A stretch of DNA of 64,000 nucleotides. Origin: JASHVB01 sp035523995 (GTDB lineage Bacteria; Pseudomonadota; Alphaproteobacteria; Acetobacterales; Acetobacteraceae). Shown piece by piece: positions 42,269-51,227 of this stretch (positions are counted from its first letter, which is position 1; each line of letters opens with the position of its first letter). The position numbers and the translations under genes were made by a program. Under the pieces are notes generated by a model, which did no database searches, was not told the origin of the DNA, and saw nothing but the letters and a program-made list of their open reading frames with translations. The stretch spans positions 31,432 through 95,431 of the forward strand of contig DATKPQ010000073.1 in the NCBI GenBank assembly GCA_035523995.1, given 5' to 3'.

Positions 42269-43147
42269 ATGAACGATCAGGTAGCGGAAGATCCCCAAAC
42301 CATTCTGGACCGGCTGGAGAGCCAGGCGGTCCGGCGCGAAACGCCATGCGGCGATGGCAGCATGGTGTGGCACATTTGGGATACTTCGGGCGGCAGTGCG
42401 CCGGTTCTGGCCTTGTTTCATGGCGGCGCCGGCTCATGGCGTCACTGGGCGCGCAACATTCCCGTCCTGTCGCAGCATTATCGCTTGCTCGTGCCGGACC
42501 TGCCGGGCCTGGGCGAGTCCGATTTTCCGCCCAGCGGCGATGACGCTTTCGCGGTGGCGGAAATTGTCGCAGCGGGGATCGACGCGTTGATCGGGACGGA
42601 AACAAGCTACCACGTCGCGGGGTTTTCCTTCGGCAGCGTGATGGCAAGCTGCGTTGCTGCGCTGCGCGGTCCGCGCGTGCTGTCGGTGACGATCATCGGG
42701 TGCAGCGGCGTCGGTCCTCTGGGCAGCCGCGTGGACTTGCTGAAAGTGCGGCATCTCGAGGGCCAGGAGCGTGTGGATACCCACCGCATCAATCTCAGCC
42801 GCTTGATGATCAAAGATCCGGCGAAGATCGATGCGCTGGCGCTGGCGATCCAGGATTGGAATACCGTGCGGTCTCGTTTGAAAACGCCTGTCTTGTCGCG
42901 CAGCGGTGTGGTGTGGCGCGCGTTGGATCAGGTCGAGGCGCCGCTGAACGCGATCTGGGGCGAGTTCGACGCGCCTGCAAATCCGCGCGCGCCAGAGCGA
43001 GTTGCGGTGGTGCGGGAACGGCGGCCGGCGGCGGATGTGCGGCTGATCCCCGGCGGCGGACACTGGATTGCATACGAAGCGCCGGAGACGGTGAATGCGA
43101 TGCTGTTACAGATGCTGGCAAGGACGCGGCCTGTTAGTGAAGCGTAA
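42269..43147 (+). CDS. Alpha/beta-fold hydrolase
   Basis: A 292-residue hydrolase. Oxyanion region LALFHGGAGSWRHW, acidic LVPDLPGLGESDFP, nucleophile elbow GFSFGSVMA (Ser of G-x-S-x-G), late acid IWGEFDAPANPRAP and histidine GGGHWIAYEAPE. This is the standard catalytic triad of esterases and C-C hydrolases; the substrate is unknown. There is no signal peptide. The start at 42269 was taken at the first ATG that precedes conserved sequence. It stands between two family A repeats and next to a CoA-metabolism cluster, so a role in the same catabolic pathway is plausible. Confidence 0.85.
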   Translation: MNDQVAEDPQTILDRLESQAVRRETPCGDGSMVWHIWDTSGGSAPVLALFHGGAGSWRHWARNIPVLSQHYRLLVPDLPGLGESDFPPSGDDAFAVAEIVAAGIDALIGTETSYHVAGFSFGSVMASCVAALRGPRVLSVTIIGCSGVGPLGSRVDLLKVRHLEGQERVDTHRINLSRLMIKDPAKIDALALAIQDWNTVRSRLKTPVLSRSGVVWRALDQVEAPLNAIWGEFDAPANPRAPERVAVVRERRPAADVRLIPGGGHWIAYEAPETVNAMLLQMLARTRPVSEA

Positions 43148-43280
43148 GCGCCGCCCCCCAGCAGTCATTGCGTGCTGACCACCGGCCAGCGGGGCCAAGC
43201 CGCGACTGGATGAAACCGCGCACGGGCGGAAGGGTTCCTTCTCCCCTTGCGGGGAGGGGGAGACCTCGCTTCTTGTTAGA

Positions 43281-43376
43281 ACCGAAGCGACCAAGCAATC
43301 TCGTTCGGGTTGACACATGGCCGTACGTATCTTGCTCGAACGCGGTTGCTTCGTCGCGACGCTCCTCGCAATGACA
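43281..43376. repeat. Family A palindromic repeat, copy 5
   Basis: Left arm 43281-43303 (ACCGAAGCGACCAAGCAATC...) and right arm 43341-43376 (CGCGGTTGCTTCGTCGCGAC onward to AATGACA). It lies between the hydrolase and the convergent dehydratase gene. A short CTCCCC-TTGC-GGGGAG hairpin (43241-43256) precedes it, and both could act as transcription end signals. Confidence 0.85.
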
Positions 43377-43384
43377 TGTGGAGG

Positions 43385-44524
43385 TTATCCGCGCGACGGC
43401 AGCTCCACCACGGCGCTGCCGGTCGCGGACACTTCGTCATCCTGATTGCGCGCTTCCTGCGCGATCTCGACGAAATGCCGTCCATCTACCTGAAACTTGC
43501 GGCTCACGCTGCCCCGGATGAAGACAGTGTCCCCGGCTGGATTGTGGCGGCGTATCTGGCAGGTGGCGCGGCGCAGGAAGCCGTCGTCGCCCATCCAATT
43601 GGTGATATGATGCGTCAGCCAGGAGCAACGCTCCGGCCCGTAATCGTAGGCGCCCGGCGCGCCCACCATGCGTGCAAAGTCTGCTTCCCAATGCACCCGT
43701 TCCGGACAGTCCGGGATGCCGAAGCGGTTCTTGATTCCAAGCCCCGGATGCGCGTGCACGAGCTTCCAGGCAAGCTTGTTGGCACGGATGTAAAGGCCAC
43801 CCCATCCCTGCGCATAGGCGATGAAGCCGGTCACCGTCATCGGCCCCTTCACCATGACTGGCAGCGCATCGCCAATGCTCACGTCCTCCCAATAGCGAGC
43901 AACGGTACCCCGCACCTCCTCCTCATGGTAGTATCGATAAATCTCCGACAACTGCTCTTCGCTATAGGTGGAAGGAGGTCTGGCGCGGGTTTCCGTATAT
44001 TTTGTGCCCTTCTCGCGCGCTTCATCACGATCGGTTCGGAAGCACCAGCTATCCGCCTCGGCCACAATATCTCCGTGTTGATTATAGAACTTGACGTAAT
44101 AGATCTGCTGAATCGCACGGCCGGAAAAGCGCGTCTGCCGCTCGATCAGGTCCTTCAAGAGCGCTTCGGTTTGAATCGAGTCATTACGTAGCACAGGCTT
44201 GTGCCAGGTCCAGTCGGCACCGGCCCACATCGCGTGTACGCCGGGCAGCCCGCCCACATAGCCCGATACGATCCGGCTGGTGGCAAACAGGAAGCTGGGA
44301 AGTGCGACGATCCCGCCATAACGGCTCTTGGCGGCATAGGCGGGATCGCACCACAACGGATTGTCGTCACCGATGCCGTGCGCGTAGTGGCGGATGTTGT
44401 CTCGGGTCGCTTCATAGCACCATGGTTCGACGGTATCCTCGATCGGCACGCCAATGCGTTTGCGCAGGGCGTCAAGCGCTGCGTCCGTGATGGCGGGAAA
44501 ATACCGCGTTGAATCGGACTGCAT
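43385..44524 (-). CDS. MaoC-like dehydratase (FAS1-like double hot-dog protein)
   Basis: A 379-residue protein with two hot-dog halves. The N-terminal half has RYAHGIGDDNPLW-like sequence (HYAHGIGDDNPLWCDP), the FAS1-type dehydratase motif, then RYGGIVALPSFLF. The C-terminal half has VTGFIAYAQGWGG and HWEADFARMVG. Such proteins hydrate or dehydrate enoyl-CoA thioesters. It starts at 44524, 14 bases after the stop of the acyl-CoA ligase upstream, giving a two-gene unit. The substrate is unknown; mesaconyl-CoA hydratase-like or 3-hydroxyacyl-CoA dehydratase activity would fit. Confidence 0.78.
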   Translation of the reverse strand: MQSDSTRYFPAITDAALDALRKRIGVPIEDTVEPWCYEATRDNIRHYAHGIGDDNPLWCDPAYAAKSRYGGIVALPSFLFATSRIVSGYVGGLPGVHAMWAGADWTWHKPVLRNDSIQTEALLKDLIERQTRFSGRAIQQIYYVKFYNQHGDIVAEADSWCFRTDRDEAREKGTKYTETRARPPSTYSEEQLSEIYRYYHEEEVRGTVARYWEDVSIGDALPVMVKGPMTVTGFIAYAQGWGGLYIRANKLAWKLVHAHPGLGIKNRFGIPDCPERVHWEADFARMVGAPGAYDYGPERCSWLTHHITNWMGDDGFLRRATCQIRRHNPAGDTVFIRGSVSRKFQVDGRHFVEIAQEARNQDDEVSATGSAVVELPSRG

Positions 44525-44537
44525 CGAGAAACTCCTG

Positions 44538-46091
44538 TCAGGCGGTGGACACGGCTTCGCGGTCGCGCAACGCCTTGCGGTTGACTTTGCCCGCCGGTGT
44601 TCTGGGAAGCTGCGACACAAACGCGACGAGGCGTGGATATTCGTGTTGGCTCAGCCGCGTGCGGACAAAGTCCTGAATGTCGGCTGCAAGCGCCGGGTCG
44701 GCCGCGCGATCGGTGACGATAAACGCCTTTACCACCTGTCCGCGTGTAGCATCGGGAACCCCGATCACCGCTGCTTCCTTCACCGCCGGGTGCTTCAGCA
44801 GCGTGTCCTCGACTTCAACCGCGCCGATCGTCCAGCCAGCCGAGATGATCACATCATCGGCGCGCCCGGCGTGATAGAAATAGCCGTCGGCGTCGACAAA
44901 ACCACGGTCCTTGGTGGAAAACCAGGCGTTGCGCCGCCACACCTTGATCTCGCCGATTTCGTCCGGCCCGCACAGCGTGCCATCCGGCCGCTGCACTTCC
45001 ACCTGCATCGCCGGCACCGGCTTGCCTAGCGCGCCCGGCTTCACGATGAAGTCGTCTGCGCCCGGATAGTTCACCAGCAACACGCCGACTTCGGTGGTAC
45101 CGTACATACTGCACAACCTCGTGTGGAACAATCGCTCGGCGAAGGCGAGCGTGTCGGAGTCGATCGGCTCTCCGGTGAACGACATCTTCTCCAGGCGGAT
45201 GTCATAACGGTTTGCCGCGCCGCTGCTCTTGATCAGCCGGTAGTGCGTGGCGGCGGCGGAAAGGTTCGTTGTGCGCGAGTCGTGCAGCGCGCGCAGCAGC
45301 GGCGCGGCGTCGAATTTTCCCGAGAATGTGCCGGTATGCACACCCATCGCGAGCGGGGCCAGCGTTCCGTGCCACAGCCCATGCCCCCAGGCCGGCGAGG
45401 ATGGGCAGAAGAACCGATCGCCTGGCCGGATGCCGGTGCCATACAGCGCGGCCACCATCAGGGTCACGATGGCGCGATGGGTGTGCCGCACAGCCTCGGG
45501 CAGTTCGCGCGTCGTGCCGGATGTGTACTGGTAGATCGCCATATCATCGGCGCTGGTGTGCGGCTCGAATTCCGTCGGGTGATCCCCCAGTTCACGCAGG
45601 AATGCATCATCCGCGACCACGACAGGAACACCGGCCGCGGCGTCCAATTCGCGCGCCTTCTCTGCATTGGTCAGCAGCATCCGGGGTGAGCAATCGTCAA
45701 TTCGCAGTTTCACCCCATGGGGGCCGAACAAGGTGAACAGTGGCACTGCAACGGCGCCCGCCTTCATGGCGCCAAACACCGCAGCATAGAATGCGAAAGA
45801 CGGTTGCAGCATGATCGCGACGCGCTCGCCCTTACCGATGCCGCGCGCCTGCAGCCAATGCGCGAACTGCGCAGAGCCCCTGGCAATCGCGCGGAAGGTC
45901 AGGCGCTCGTCATGACCATCGGCGAAGGCGATCCAGATGGCCACGCGTTCCGAATCTGCGGCGTGCCGATCGATGCACTCATGCGCGATATTCAGATGCG
46001 TGCGGTCGCCGTCGAACAAATCCCAAAGTCGCGCCGAAGAGAATTCGCGCAGCCCGTCCTGGTAGCTGGTGCAGTCGGTCAGCTTCGCCAT
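44538..46091 (-). CDS. AMP-binding acyl-CoA ligase
   Basis: A 517-residue adenylate-forming enzyme. Core motifs: YTSGTTRELPEAV (A3; the usual S-G-T-T-G-x-P-K is altered to T-R-E-L-P), CSMYGTTEVGVLL (A5), YFYHAGRADDVIISAGW (A7/A8) and TPAGKVNRKALR (A10, catalytic lysine). The overall arrangement resembles benzoate- and acetate-type ligases with the R-E-L-P variant, which I recall from a subgroup. It activates a carboxylic acid with ATP and CoA. The ATG at 46091 gives a normal length; longer upstream frames are spurious. It is divergent from the CoA-transferase gene at 46235. Confidence 0.86.
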   Translation of the reverse strand: MAKLTDCTSYQDGLREFSSARLWDLFDGDRTHLNIAHECIDRHAADSERVAIWIAFADGHDERLTFRAIARGSAQFAHWLQARGIGKGERVAIMLQPSFAFYAAVFGAMKAGAVAVPLFTLFGPHGVKLRIDDCSPRMLLTNAEKARELDAAAGVPVVVADDAFLRELGDHPTEFEPHTSADDMAIYQYTSGTTRELPEAVRHTHRAIVTLMVAALYGTGIRPGDRFFCPSSPAWGHGLWHGTLAPLAMGVHTGTFSGKFDAAPLLRALHDSRTTNLSAAATHYRLIKSSGAANRYDIRLEKMSFTGEPIDSDTLAFAERLFHTRLCSMYGTTEVGVLLVNYPGADDFIVKPGALGKPVPAMQVEVQRPDGTLCGPDEIGEIKVWRRNAWFSTKDRGFVDADGYFYHAGRADDVIISAGWTIGAVEVEDTLLKHPAVKEAAVIGVPDATRGQVVKAFIVTDRAADPALAADIQDFVRTRLSQHEYPRLVAFVSQLPRTPAGKVNRKALRDREAVSTA

Positions 46092-46234
46092 GCCAGGAGC
46101 TAAATCCGGCCGTCTCGCATTGTCAAAACGACTGCACCGCGCGGCATCGATTTGGAGGCCGGGGGCGCCATGCCATACACTGCTGGAGAGCAATGCACCC
46201 GCAAGGGTGTCGTCGGCACGGAGGAGGAAACGCG

Positions 46235-48847
46235 ATGTCGGATGCCAGCGCGATCGAACGCGGCCCGGGCGAGATGATGGGCAATGCCGGCCCGGGCATG
46301 CTGTCCGGCCTGCGCGTCCTCGAACTCGCCGATGAACGCGCGGAATACACCGGCCTGCTGCTCGCTGGCCTCGGCGCGGAGGTGGTGAAAATCGAACCGC
46401 CCGAGGGCAACGCCACGCGCCGCATCGGCCCGTTCCTTGAAGACAAGCCCGGCCTGGAACGCTCCTTGTTCTTCTGGAACTACAACCGTGGCAAGCAATC
46501 CGTCGTGCTGGATTTGCAGGAAGCCCCGTCTCGCCAGCGTTTGATCCACCTGTTGGACGGCGCCGACATCCTGCTCGATTCATCGTGCGGTGCATTGAAC
46601 CAGGTGCTCGGCCTGGACCGCGCCGCCATGAACATGCGCTTTCCAGCTCTGGTCGTAGCGCGCATCACGCCGTTCGGCGACGACGGCCCCTGGGCGCATT
46701 TCAAAGGCAGCGACCTGATCCATCTTGCGCTGGGCGGGGTGATGATGAACTGCGGCTACGATCCCGATCCCAACCTGCAATACGACACCCCGCCGATCGC
46801 ACCCCAGATCTGGCACGCCTACCACATCGCCGGAGAGCAATTGGCCACCGGCATCATCGCCGCGCTGATCCATCGCCATCGCACCGGCGAAGGCCAGGAC
46901 GTGTCGGTCGCGGTGCACGAGGCGGTGTCGAAGAATCCCGAACTCGACATCATGCACTGGGTGATGCGCCGGGTGCCGCTGTGGCGGTTGACCAACCGGC
47001 ATGCGGTCGAAACGCCGAATCACTCGCCCAGCATCTGCCACACCAAGGACGGGCGGTGGTTCATCTCGCACGGCATGGGTGCGCGCGATCTGAAGAACCT
47101 GGTGCCGCTGCTAACGAAATATGGCATGCAGGCCGATTTGCAACCCCCTCCGCCGGATGCCGACCTGAAGGCGCGGCAGGTACCCGGCTCTGCCGCCGGC
47201 GATGAGGCGCGTGCACACATGCTCGACGTGGTGCAGCGCTTCATCCGCGCCTGGACCTACGCCGACATGCCCTGGCGCGAGGCGCAGGATGCCGGCTTGC
47301 TTTGGGCGCCGCTGCGCAAGCCGCATGAGAACGCGCTGGATGAACACTGGCTGCGCCGCAAGAGTTTTGCTGACGTGCCGCATCCGGAACATGGCCGCAG
47401 CTTCCGCTACCCCACCAGCAAGTGGCTCAGCACGGTAACAAGCTGGCAGATCGGCCGCCGTGCGCCGTTGCTGGGCGAAGATACCGAGTCGGTGCTGGCC
47501 GCGTCGCCGCGCCGGCGTGCTGTGCCGGCACAGCCGCGCGGCAATCCCAATCCGCGGCTGTCGGCGCTGCACAACAAGCCGTTCCCGTTGCAGGGCGTGA
47601 AGATTCTCGATTTCGCATGGTTCCTGGCATCCGCCGGCGGCACGCGGTTCCTGGCCGCGATGGGCGCGGAGAGTTTCAAGGTGGAGTGGAAGGACAATCC
47701 GGATACGCGTCTGGCGGCGATGGCGCCGGTCGGCGGCCGTGCCGCACGCGATGCTGCGGCGGGTCCGTTGCCCGGCGTGAAGGACCACGACATGGGCGGG
47801 CAGTTCAACAACAAGAACGCCGGCAAGCGTGGCATTTCCCTGAACATCCGCCATCCGAAGGGCTTGCAGATCGCGAAGGACCTGGTGCGCATGTGCGACG
47901 TGGTGGCGGAAGGATTTTCGCCCGGCGTGCTGCAGCGCCTGGGTCTCGGTTACGACGTAATGAAGTCGATCCGGCCGGATATCATCTATATCCAGCAGTC
48001 CGGCATGGGCGCACATGGGTTGTATGGCCGGATGCGTACGGTCGGGCCTGTGGCGGCGGCATTCGCGGGGCAGGGCGATATGTCTGGCCTGCCTGATCCG
48101 GCCATGCCTGTGGGCTGGGGATACTCCTATCTCGATTGGATGGGGGCGTATGGCTACGCACTGGCATTGCTGGGTGCACTGTATTGGCGCGAACGCACGG
48201 GGCACGGCCAGTGGATCGACGCCTCGCAATGCGAATCGGGCTTGTTCCTGACTGGCACGGCAATCCTCGACTGGTCGGCGAATGAACGCGAGTGGTCGCG
48301 GTACGGCAACCGGTCGCCCTACAAGCAAGCTGCCCCGCATGGGGCTTATCGCTGCGCCGGCACCGACCGATGGATCGCCATAGCCTGCTTCACCGATGTG
48401 GAATGGCGCGCACTGGCAAACCTGGCAGGGCAGGGGGCGTGGCTGTCAGACCACCGCTTTGCAACATTGGAATCGAGGCTGGCACATCAGGATGCGCTGG
48501 ACGCCGCGGTGCAGGCATGGATCGCGACTCAGGAACCCTTCGAACTGATGGCCCGCCTGCAACGCGCCGGGGTACCTGCCGGGGTATGCCAGAACGCGGA
48601 AGACCGCTGCGACCGCGATCCTCAACTGCGCCACGTGAAATGGCTGACCGAGGTCACCGGTACCAAGATCGGCACCTGGCCGGTTTACGAGCTGCCGATG
48701 AAGTTCAACCGCACGCCAGCCTATATCGGCGGCCCCACCAACCGTGGCGCCCCCTGCTACGGCGAGGACAACGCATGGGTCCTGACCAACTTGCTGGGCA
48801 TGACGCAATCGGATGTCGAGCGGCTGGCGGAGGAAGGGGTAATCTGA
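46235..48847 (+). CDS. Double-domain CaiB/BaiF (type III) CoA-transferase
   Basis: An 870-residue protein with two type III CoA-transferase modules. The first (about residues 20-400) opens GLRVLELADERAEYTGLLLAGLGAEVVKIEPPEG; the second (about 445-850) opens VKILDFAWFLASAGGTRFLA and includes GQFNNKNAGKRGISLNIRHPK and GHGQWIDASQ. Single-module relatives are about 400 residues and dimerise in interlocked fashion, so the fusion could form an intramolecular dimer with two different active sites. It moves CoA between carboxylic acids. AGGAGGAAACGCG precedes ATG 46235. It is divergent from the acyl-CoA ligase gene, suggesting shared control. Confidence 0.85.
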   Translation: MSDASAIERGPGEMMGNAGPGMLSGLRVLELADERAEYTGLLLAGLGAEVVKIEPPEGNATRRIGPFLEDKPGLERSLFFWNYNRGKQSVVLDLQEAPSRQRLIHLLDGADILLDSSCGALNQVLGLDRAAMNMRFPALVVARITPFGDDGPWAHFKGSDLIHLALGGVMMNCGYDPDPNLQYDTPPIAPQIWHAYHIAGEQLATGIIAALIHRHRTGEGQDVSVAVHEAVSKNPELDIMHWVMRRVPLWRLTNRHAVETPNHSPSICHTKDGRWFISHGMGARDLKNLVPLLTKYGMQADLQPPPPDADLKARQVPGSAAGDEARAHMLDVVQRFIRAWTYADMPWREAQDAGLLWAPLRKPHENALDEHWLRRKSFADVPHPEHGRSFRYPTSKWLSTVTSWQIGRRAPLLGEDTESVLAASPRRRAVPAQPRGNPNPRLSALHNKPFPLQGVKILDFAWFLASAGGTRFLAAMGAESFKVEWKDNPDTRLAAMAPVGGRAARDAAAGPLPGVKDHDMGGQFNNKNAGKRGISLNIRHPKGLQIAKDLVRMCDVVAEGFSPGVLQRLGLGYDVMKSIRPDIIYIQQSGMGAHGLYGRMRTVGPVAAAFAGQGDMSGLPDPAMPVGWGYSYLDWMGAYGYALALLGALYWRERTGHGQWIDASQCESGLFLTGTAILDWSANEREWSRYGNRSPYKQAAPHGAYRCAGTDRWIAIACFTDVEWRALANLAGQGAWLSDHRFATLESRLAHQDALDAAVQAWIATQEPFELMARLQRAGVPAGVCQNAEDRCDRDPQLRHVKWLTEVTGTKIGTWPVYELPMKFNRTPAYIGGPTNRGAPCYGEDNAWVLTNLLGMTQSDVERLAEEGVI

Positions 48848-48898
48848 TGCCAACTCGTGGCGTGGACGGCACGGCAGACCGTTAAAGAGGTCGCTGCG

Positions 48899-49060
48899 TC
48901 ACTGGTAGTGCCAGTATGTCACGGCACCCACCGCTTCGGCGTTGGTATGAACTGTCACGCTTCCCGGTGCTGGGGAGACGCAGCAGGCCGTGGCATCGTT
49001 TGCAACCGAACGCATGCAACCGCCAACCAATACTACCAACAGCAGCATTGGCAGCGCCAT
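48899..49060 (-). CDS. Small lipoprotein, unknown
   Basis: A 53-residue frame with a classic lipoprotein signal: MALPMLLLVVLVGGC (lipobox L-V-G-G-C), leaving a mature peptide of about 39 residues after Cys15. The stop is at 48899. It starts 17 bases after the stop of the small HTH gene and could be co-transcribed with it. No ribosome-binding site is obvious. It is very short, so the main evidence is the lipobox and the spacing to its neighbour. Confidence 0.45.
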   Translation of the reverse strand: MALPMLLLVVLVGGCMRSVANDATACCVSPAPGSVTVHTNAEAVGAVTYWHYQ

Positions 49061-49077
49061 CCGCACAGGCGGCAAGT

Positions 49078-49293
49078 TCAGCGGGCAACCATTTCCCGGG
49101 CCGCGCGGACCGGCAGCTTCAGCGCCTTGCAGACCGCGGTCAGGTTCGCATCGCGTGGTTGCGTCTTGCCGGTCTCCCAAAGATAGATGCTCGCGACGCT
49201 CACTCCAGCACGTTCGGCAACTTCGGCCACCGACAGGCCGCGCTTGAGGCGGGCGTCCCGCAGGTGGGTGGACAGTGACGGTTTCTTTGCCAA
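49078..49293 (-). CDS. XRE-family helix-turn-helix protein
   Basis: A 71-residue protein that consists of little more than one Cro/C1-type helix-turn-helix: LRDARLKRGLSVAEVAERAG, then VSVASIYLWETGKTQP and DANLTAVCKALKL. The basic N-terminus and short length are typical of stand-alone XRE regulators. It probably represses itself or a neighbour: the lipoprotein downstream or the divergent ABC exporter genes. Confidence 0.85.
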   Translation of the reverse strand: MAKKPSLSTHLRDARLKRGLSVAEVAERAGVSVASIYLWETGKTQPRDANLTAVCKALKLPVRAAREMVAR

Positions 49294-49476
49294 CGGTGCG
49301 ATTCCTATTTTGTAAAGTTGGAAACCGGCGGAAACTTAATGTTATTACAGGCTGAATGCAAGAGCCAATTGATCCATGGAGGGGCTTGTGTTGCAAAATC
49401 TTACCATTGCCGGATTTGCCGCGGCTGGGAAGCCGGGATAGCAACATCGGCCGACCGGATAGAAAGCGCTGTGAAT

Positions 49477-50274
49477 ATGGAATCGATGATCGAAGTTCGC
49501 GATCTGGTGAAGGTTTTTGGCGGATTCGCCGCGGTAGATCACATCTGCTTCAACGTCGCTGTTGGCGGCATCCGGGCCTTTCTCGGGCCAAACGGGGCAG
49601 GGAAGACCACCACCATCAAAATGCTGACCACCGTGCTGCAACCAACATCCGGGCGTATCCGAATCGCCGGCCACGACCCGGTGCGGCAGCCGATGCTGGT
49701 CCGCCGTGCCTTCGGGATCGTGTTCCAGGACCCGAGTCTCGACGATGAACTGACGGCGCTGGAAAACCTGGCCCTGCACGCCGCACTGTATGGCGTTGCC
49801 CGTAAACAGCAGGGACAGCGGATCGAGACATTGCTGGGGTTCGTGGGGCTTTGGGAGCGGCGCAACGACTACGTTAAACAATATTCCGGGGGGATGAAGC
49901 GCCGCCTGGAAATCGCCCGCGCCTTCCTGCATCAACCACGGCTGTTGTTCCTTGACGAGCCGACCTTGGGACTCGATCCGCAGACGCGCAGCCATATTTG
50001 GGAATTTGTCAAAGGACTGGCGAAGGAACAAAGCGTGACGGTGTTCTTTACCACGCATGCGATGGAGGAGGCGGAACGGGTGGCGGACGACATTACGGTG
50101 ATCGACCACGGGAAGATCGTCGCCGAGGGGACCGCGGCTGCGCTGAAGCAGGCGACCGGCGCGAACTCGCTGGAAGAAGCATTCATCGCACTCACCGGAC
50201 GCAACATCCGGGAGGACGAAGCGTTGCCCGCTGAACGCATGCGCATGATGCGCCGCGCCTGGCGGGGGCGCTGA
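49477..50274 (+). CDS. ABC exporter ATPase (DrrA/NodI type)
   Basis: A 265-residue ATPase. Walker A GPNGAGKTTTIK, IVFQDPSLDDELT (Q-loop), signature QYSGGMKRRLEIARA, Walker B LLFLDEPTLGLDP and FFTTHAMEEAERV (switch histidine). The C-terminal segment ANSLEEAFIALTGRNIRE is typical of the DrrA/CcmA-like drug exporter group. The ATG at 49477 begins MESMIEVRDLVK; a GTG six bases earlier is an alternative start. It is immediately followed by its permease gene (stop and start adjacent). Confidence 0.9.
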   Translation: MESMIEVRDLVKVFGGFAAVDHICFNVAVGGIRAFLGPNGAGKTTTIKMLTTVLQPTSGRIRIAGHDPVRQPMLVRRAFGIVFQDPSLDDELTALENLALHAALYGVARKQQGQRIETLLGFVGLWERRNDYVKQYSGGMKRRLEIARAFLHQPRLLFLDEPTLGLDPQTRSHIWEFVKGLAKEQSVTVFFTTHAMEEAERVADDITVIDHGKIVAEGTAAALKQATGANSLEEAFIALTGRNIREDEALPAERMRMMRRAWRGR

Positions 50275-51021
50275 ATGCGTGCGGTCTGGATCCTCTGGCT
50301 GCGCCAGCTCAAGCGTTACTCCCGCTCGCGTGCCCGCATCGTCGGCGCGCTTGGCCAGCCGTTATTGTTCTTGTTCGCCCTCGGCTTTGGCTTCGGCCCC
50401 GTGTTCGCCCGTGCCGGGAACGGCAATTATCTGGATTTCGTCGCCCCAGGTATCATCACCATGGCCATCGTCTTCACCGCGGTGTTCGGTGGCATCGAGA
50501 TGATCTGGGACCGCCAGTTCGGTTTTCTGCGGGAGACGCTGGTGGCGCCAGTGCCGCGCCTGGCGATCGTTATTGGCCGCACGTCGGGTGGCGCCACCGT
50601 CGCGCTGCTGCAAGGCCTGATCGTTTTCGTCGTATGCCTGCTTGCCGGCCTGCGTATTCACAATCCGCTGCTGCTGCCCGTTGCGCTGGTGTTCATGGGC
50701 CTGATTTCCGTGGTATTCACCGCGATCGGCACCGCCATCGGCTCGGTGCTGCGCGACATGCAGGGCTTTCAGCTCATTCTCAATTTTCTCGTCCTGCCGT
50801 TGTTCTTTTTCTCCAATGCGCTGTTTCCGGTGGCCGGCCTGCCGGCGCCATTGCGGGCCGCGGTGCTGCTGAACCCGCTCAGCTACGGCGTGGCGGGCAT
50901 GCGGCAGGCATTCAACGGCGGTATCGGCTTCGACACGGCGACGGATTTCGCCGTGCTGGGCGTGGCGGGGGCCGTGTTGCTGGGGATCAGCAGCTTGCTG
51001 TTTTCGCGGATCGAGGCGTGA
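50275..51021 (+). CDS. ABC-2 type exporter permease (DrrB/NodJ type)
   Basis: A 248-residue inner-membrane protein with six helices. The N-terminal WLRQLKRYSRSRARIVGALG is followed by LFLFALGFGFG; the ABC2 signature region is PLFFFSNALFPVAGLPAPL, with the conserved NPLSYGVAGMRQ after it. With the preceding ATPase it makes an exporter for a drug, lipid or polysaccharide precursor. ATPase stop and permease start are back to back. Substrate unknown. Confidence 0.88.
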   Translation: MRAVWILWLRQLKRYSRSRARIVGALGQPLLFLFALGFGFGPVFARAGNGNYLDFVAPGIITMAIVFTAVFGGIEMIWDRQFGFLRETLVAPVPRLAIVIGRTSGGATVALLQGLIVFVVCLLAGLRIHNPLLLPVALVFMGLISVVFTAIGTAIGSVLRDMQGFQLILNFLVLPLFFFSNALFPVAGLPAPLRAAVLLNPLSYGVAGMRQAFNGGIGFDTATDFAVLGVAGAVLLGISSLLFSRIEA

Positions 51022-51131
51022 CAGGGAGTACCCGAACCGTTGCCCAATCGCTAGGCAGTCTGCTGCCCATTCGGTCACGCCGATCTTGCTTATACAACGG
51101 GCATATCCGCTCGCACAGCCGGATTGAAGCT

Positions 51132-51147
51132 TGGCACGCCGCGTGCA
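51132..51147 (+). promoter_or_regulatory. Candidate sigma-54 promoter of glnB
   Basis: TGGCAC (51132-51137), five bases, GTGCA (51143-51147): one mismatch to TGGCAC-N5-TTGCW, with GG and GC elements intact. Predicted start near 51158, 70 bases ahead of the glnB ATG. This fits NtrC-dependent control of glnBA known from Alphaproteobacteria. Confidence 0.7.
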
Positions 51148-51227
51148 AACCTATGGTGCTGCCGTGCGCTGGCAACCGGGGCAGCCTTGCACTCTAGGAG
51201 GGCCCGGGCCGCCCGGGACTGCAACCG

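Noticed and set aside
44538..46595. A 685-codon version of the acyl-CoA ligase
   Set aside because: The extra 168 codons overlap the divergent CoA-transferase gene and have no family similarity; ATG 46091 gives the normal length.
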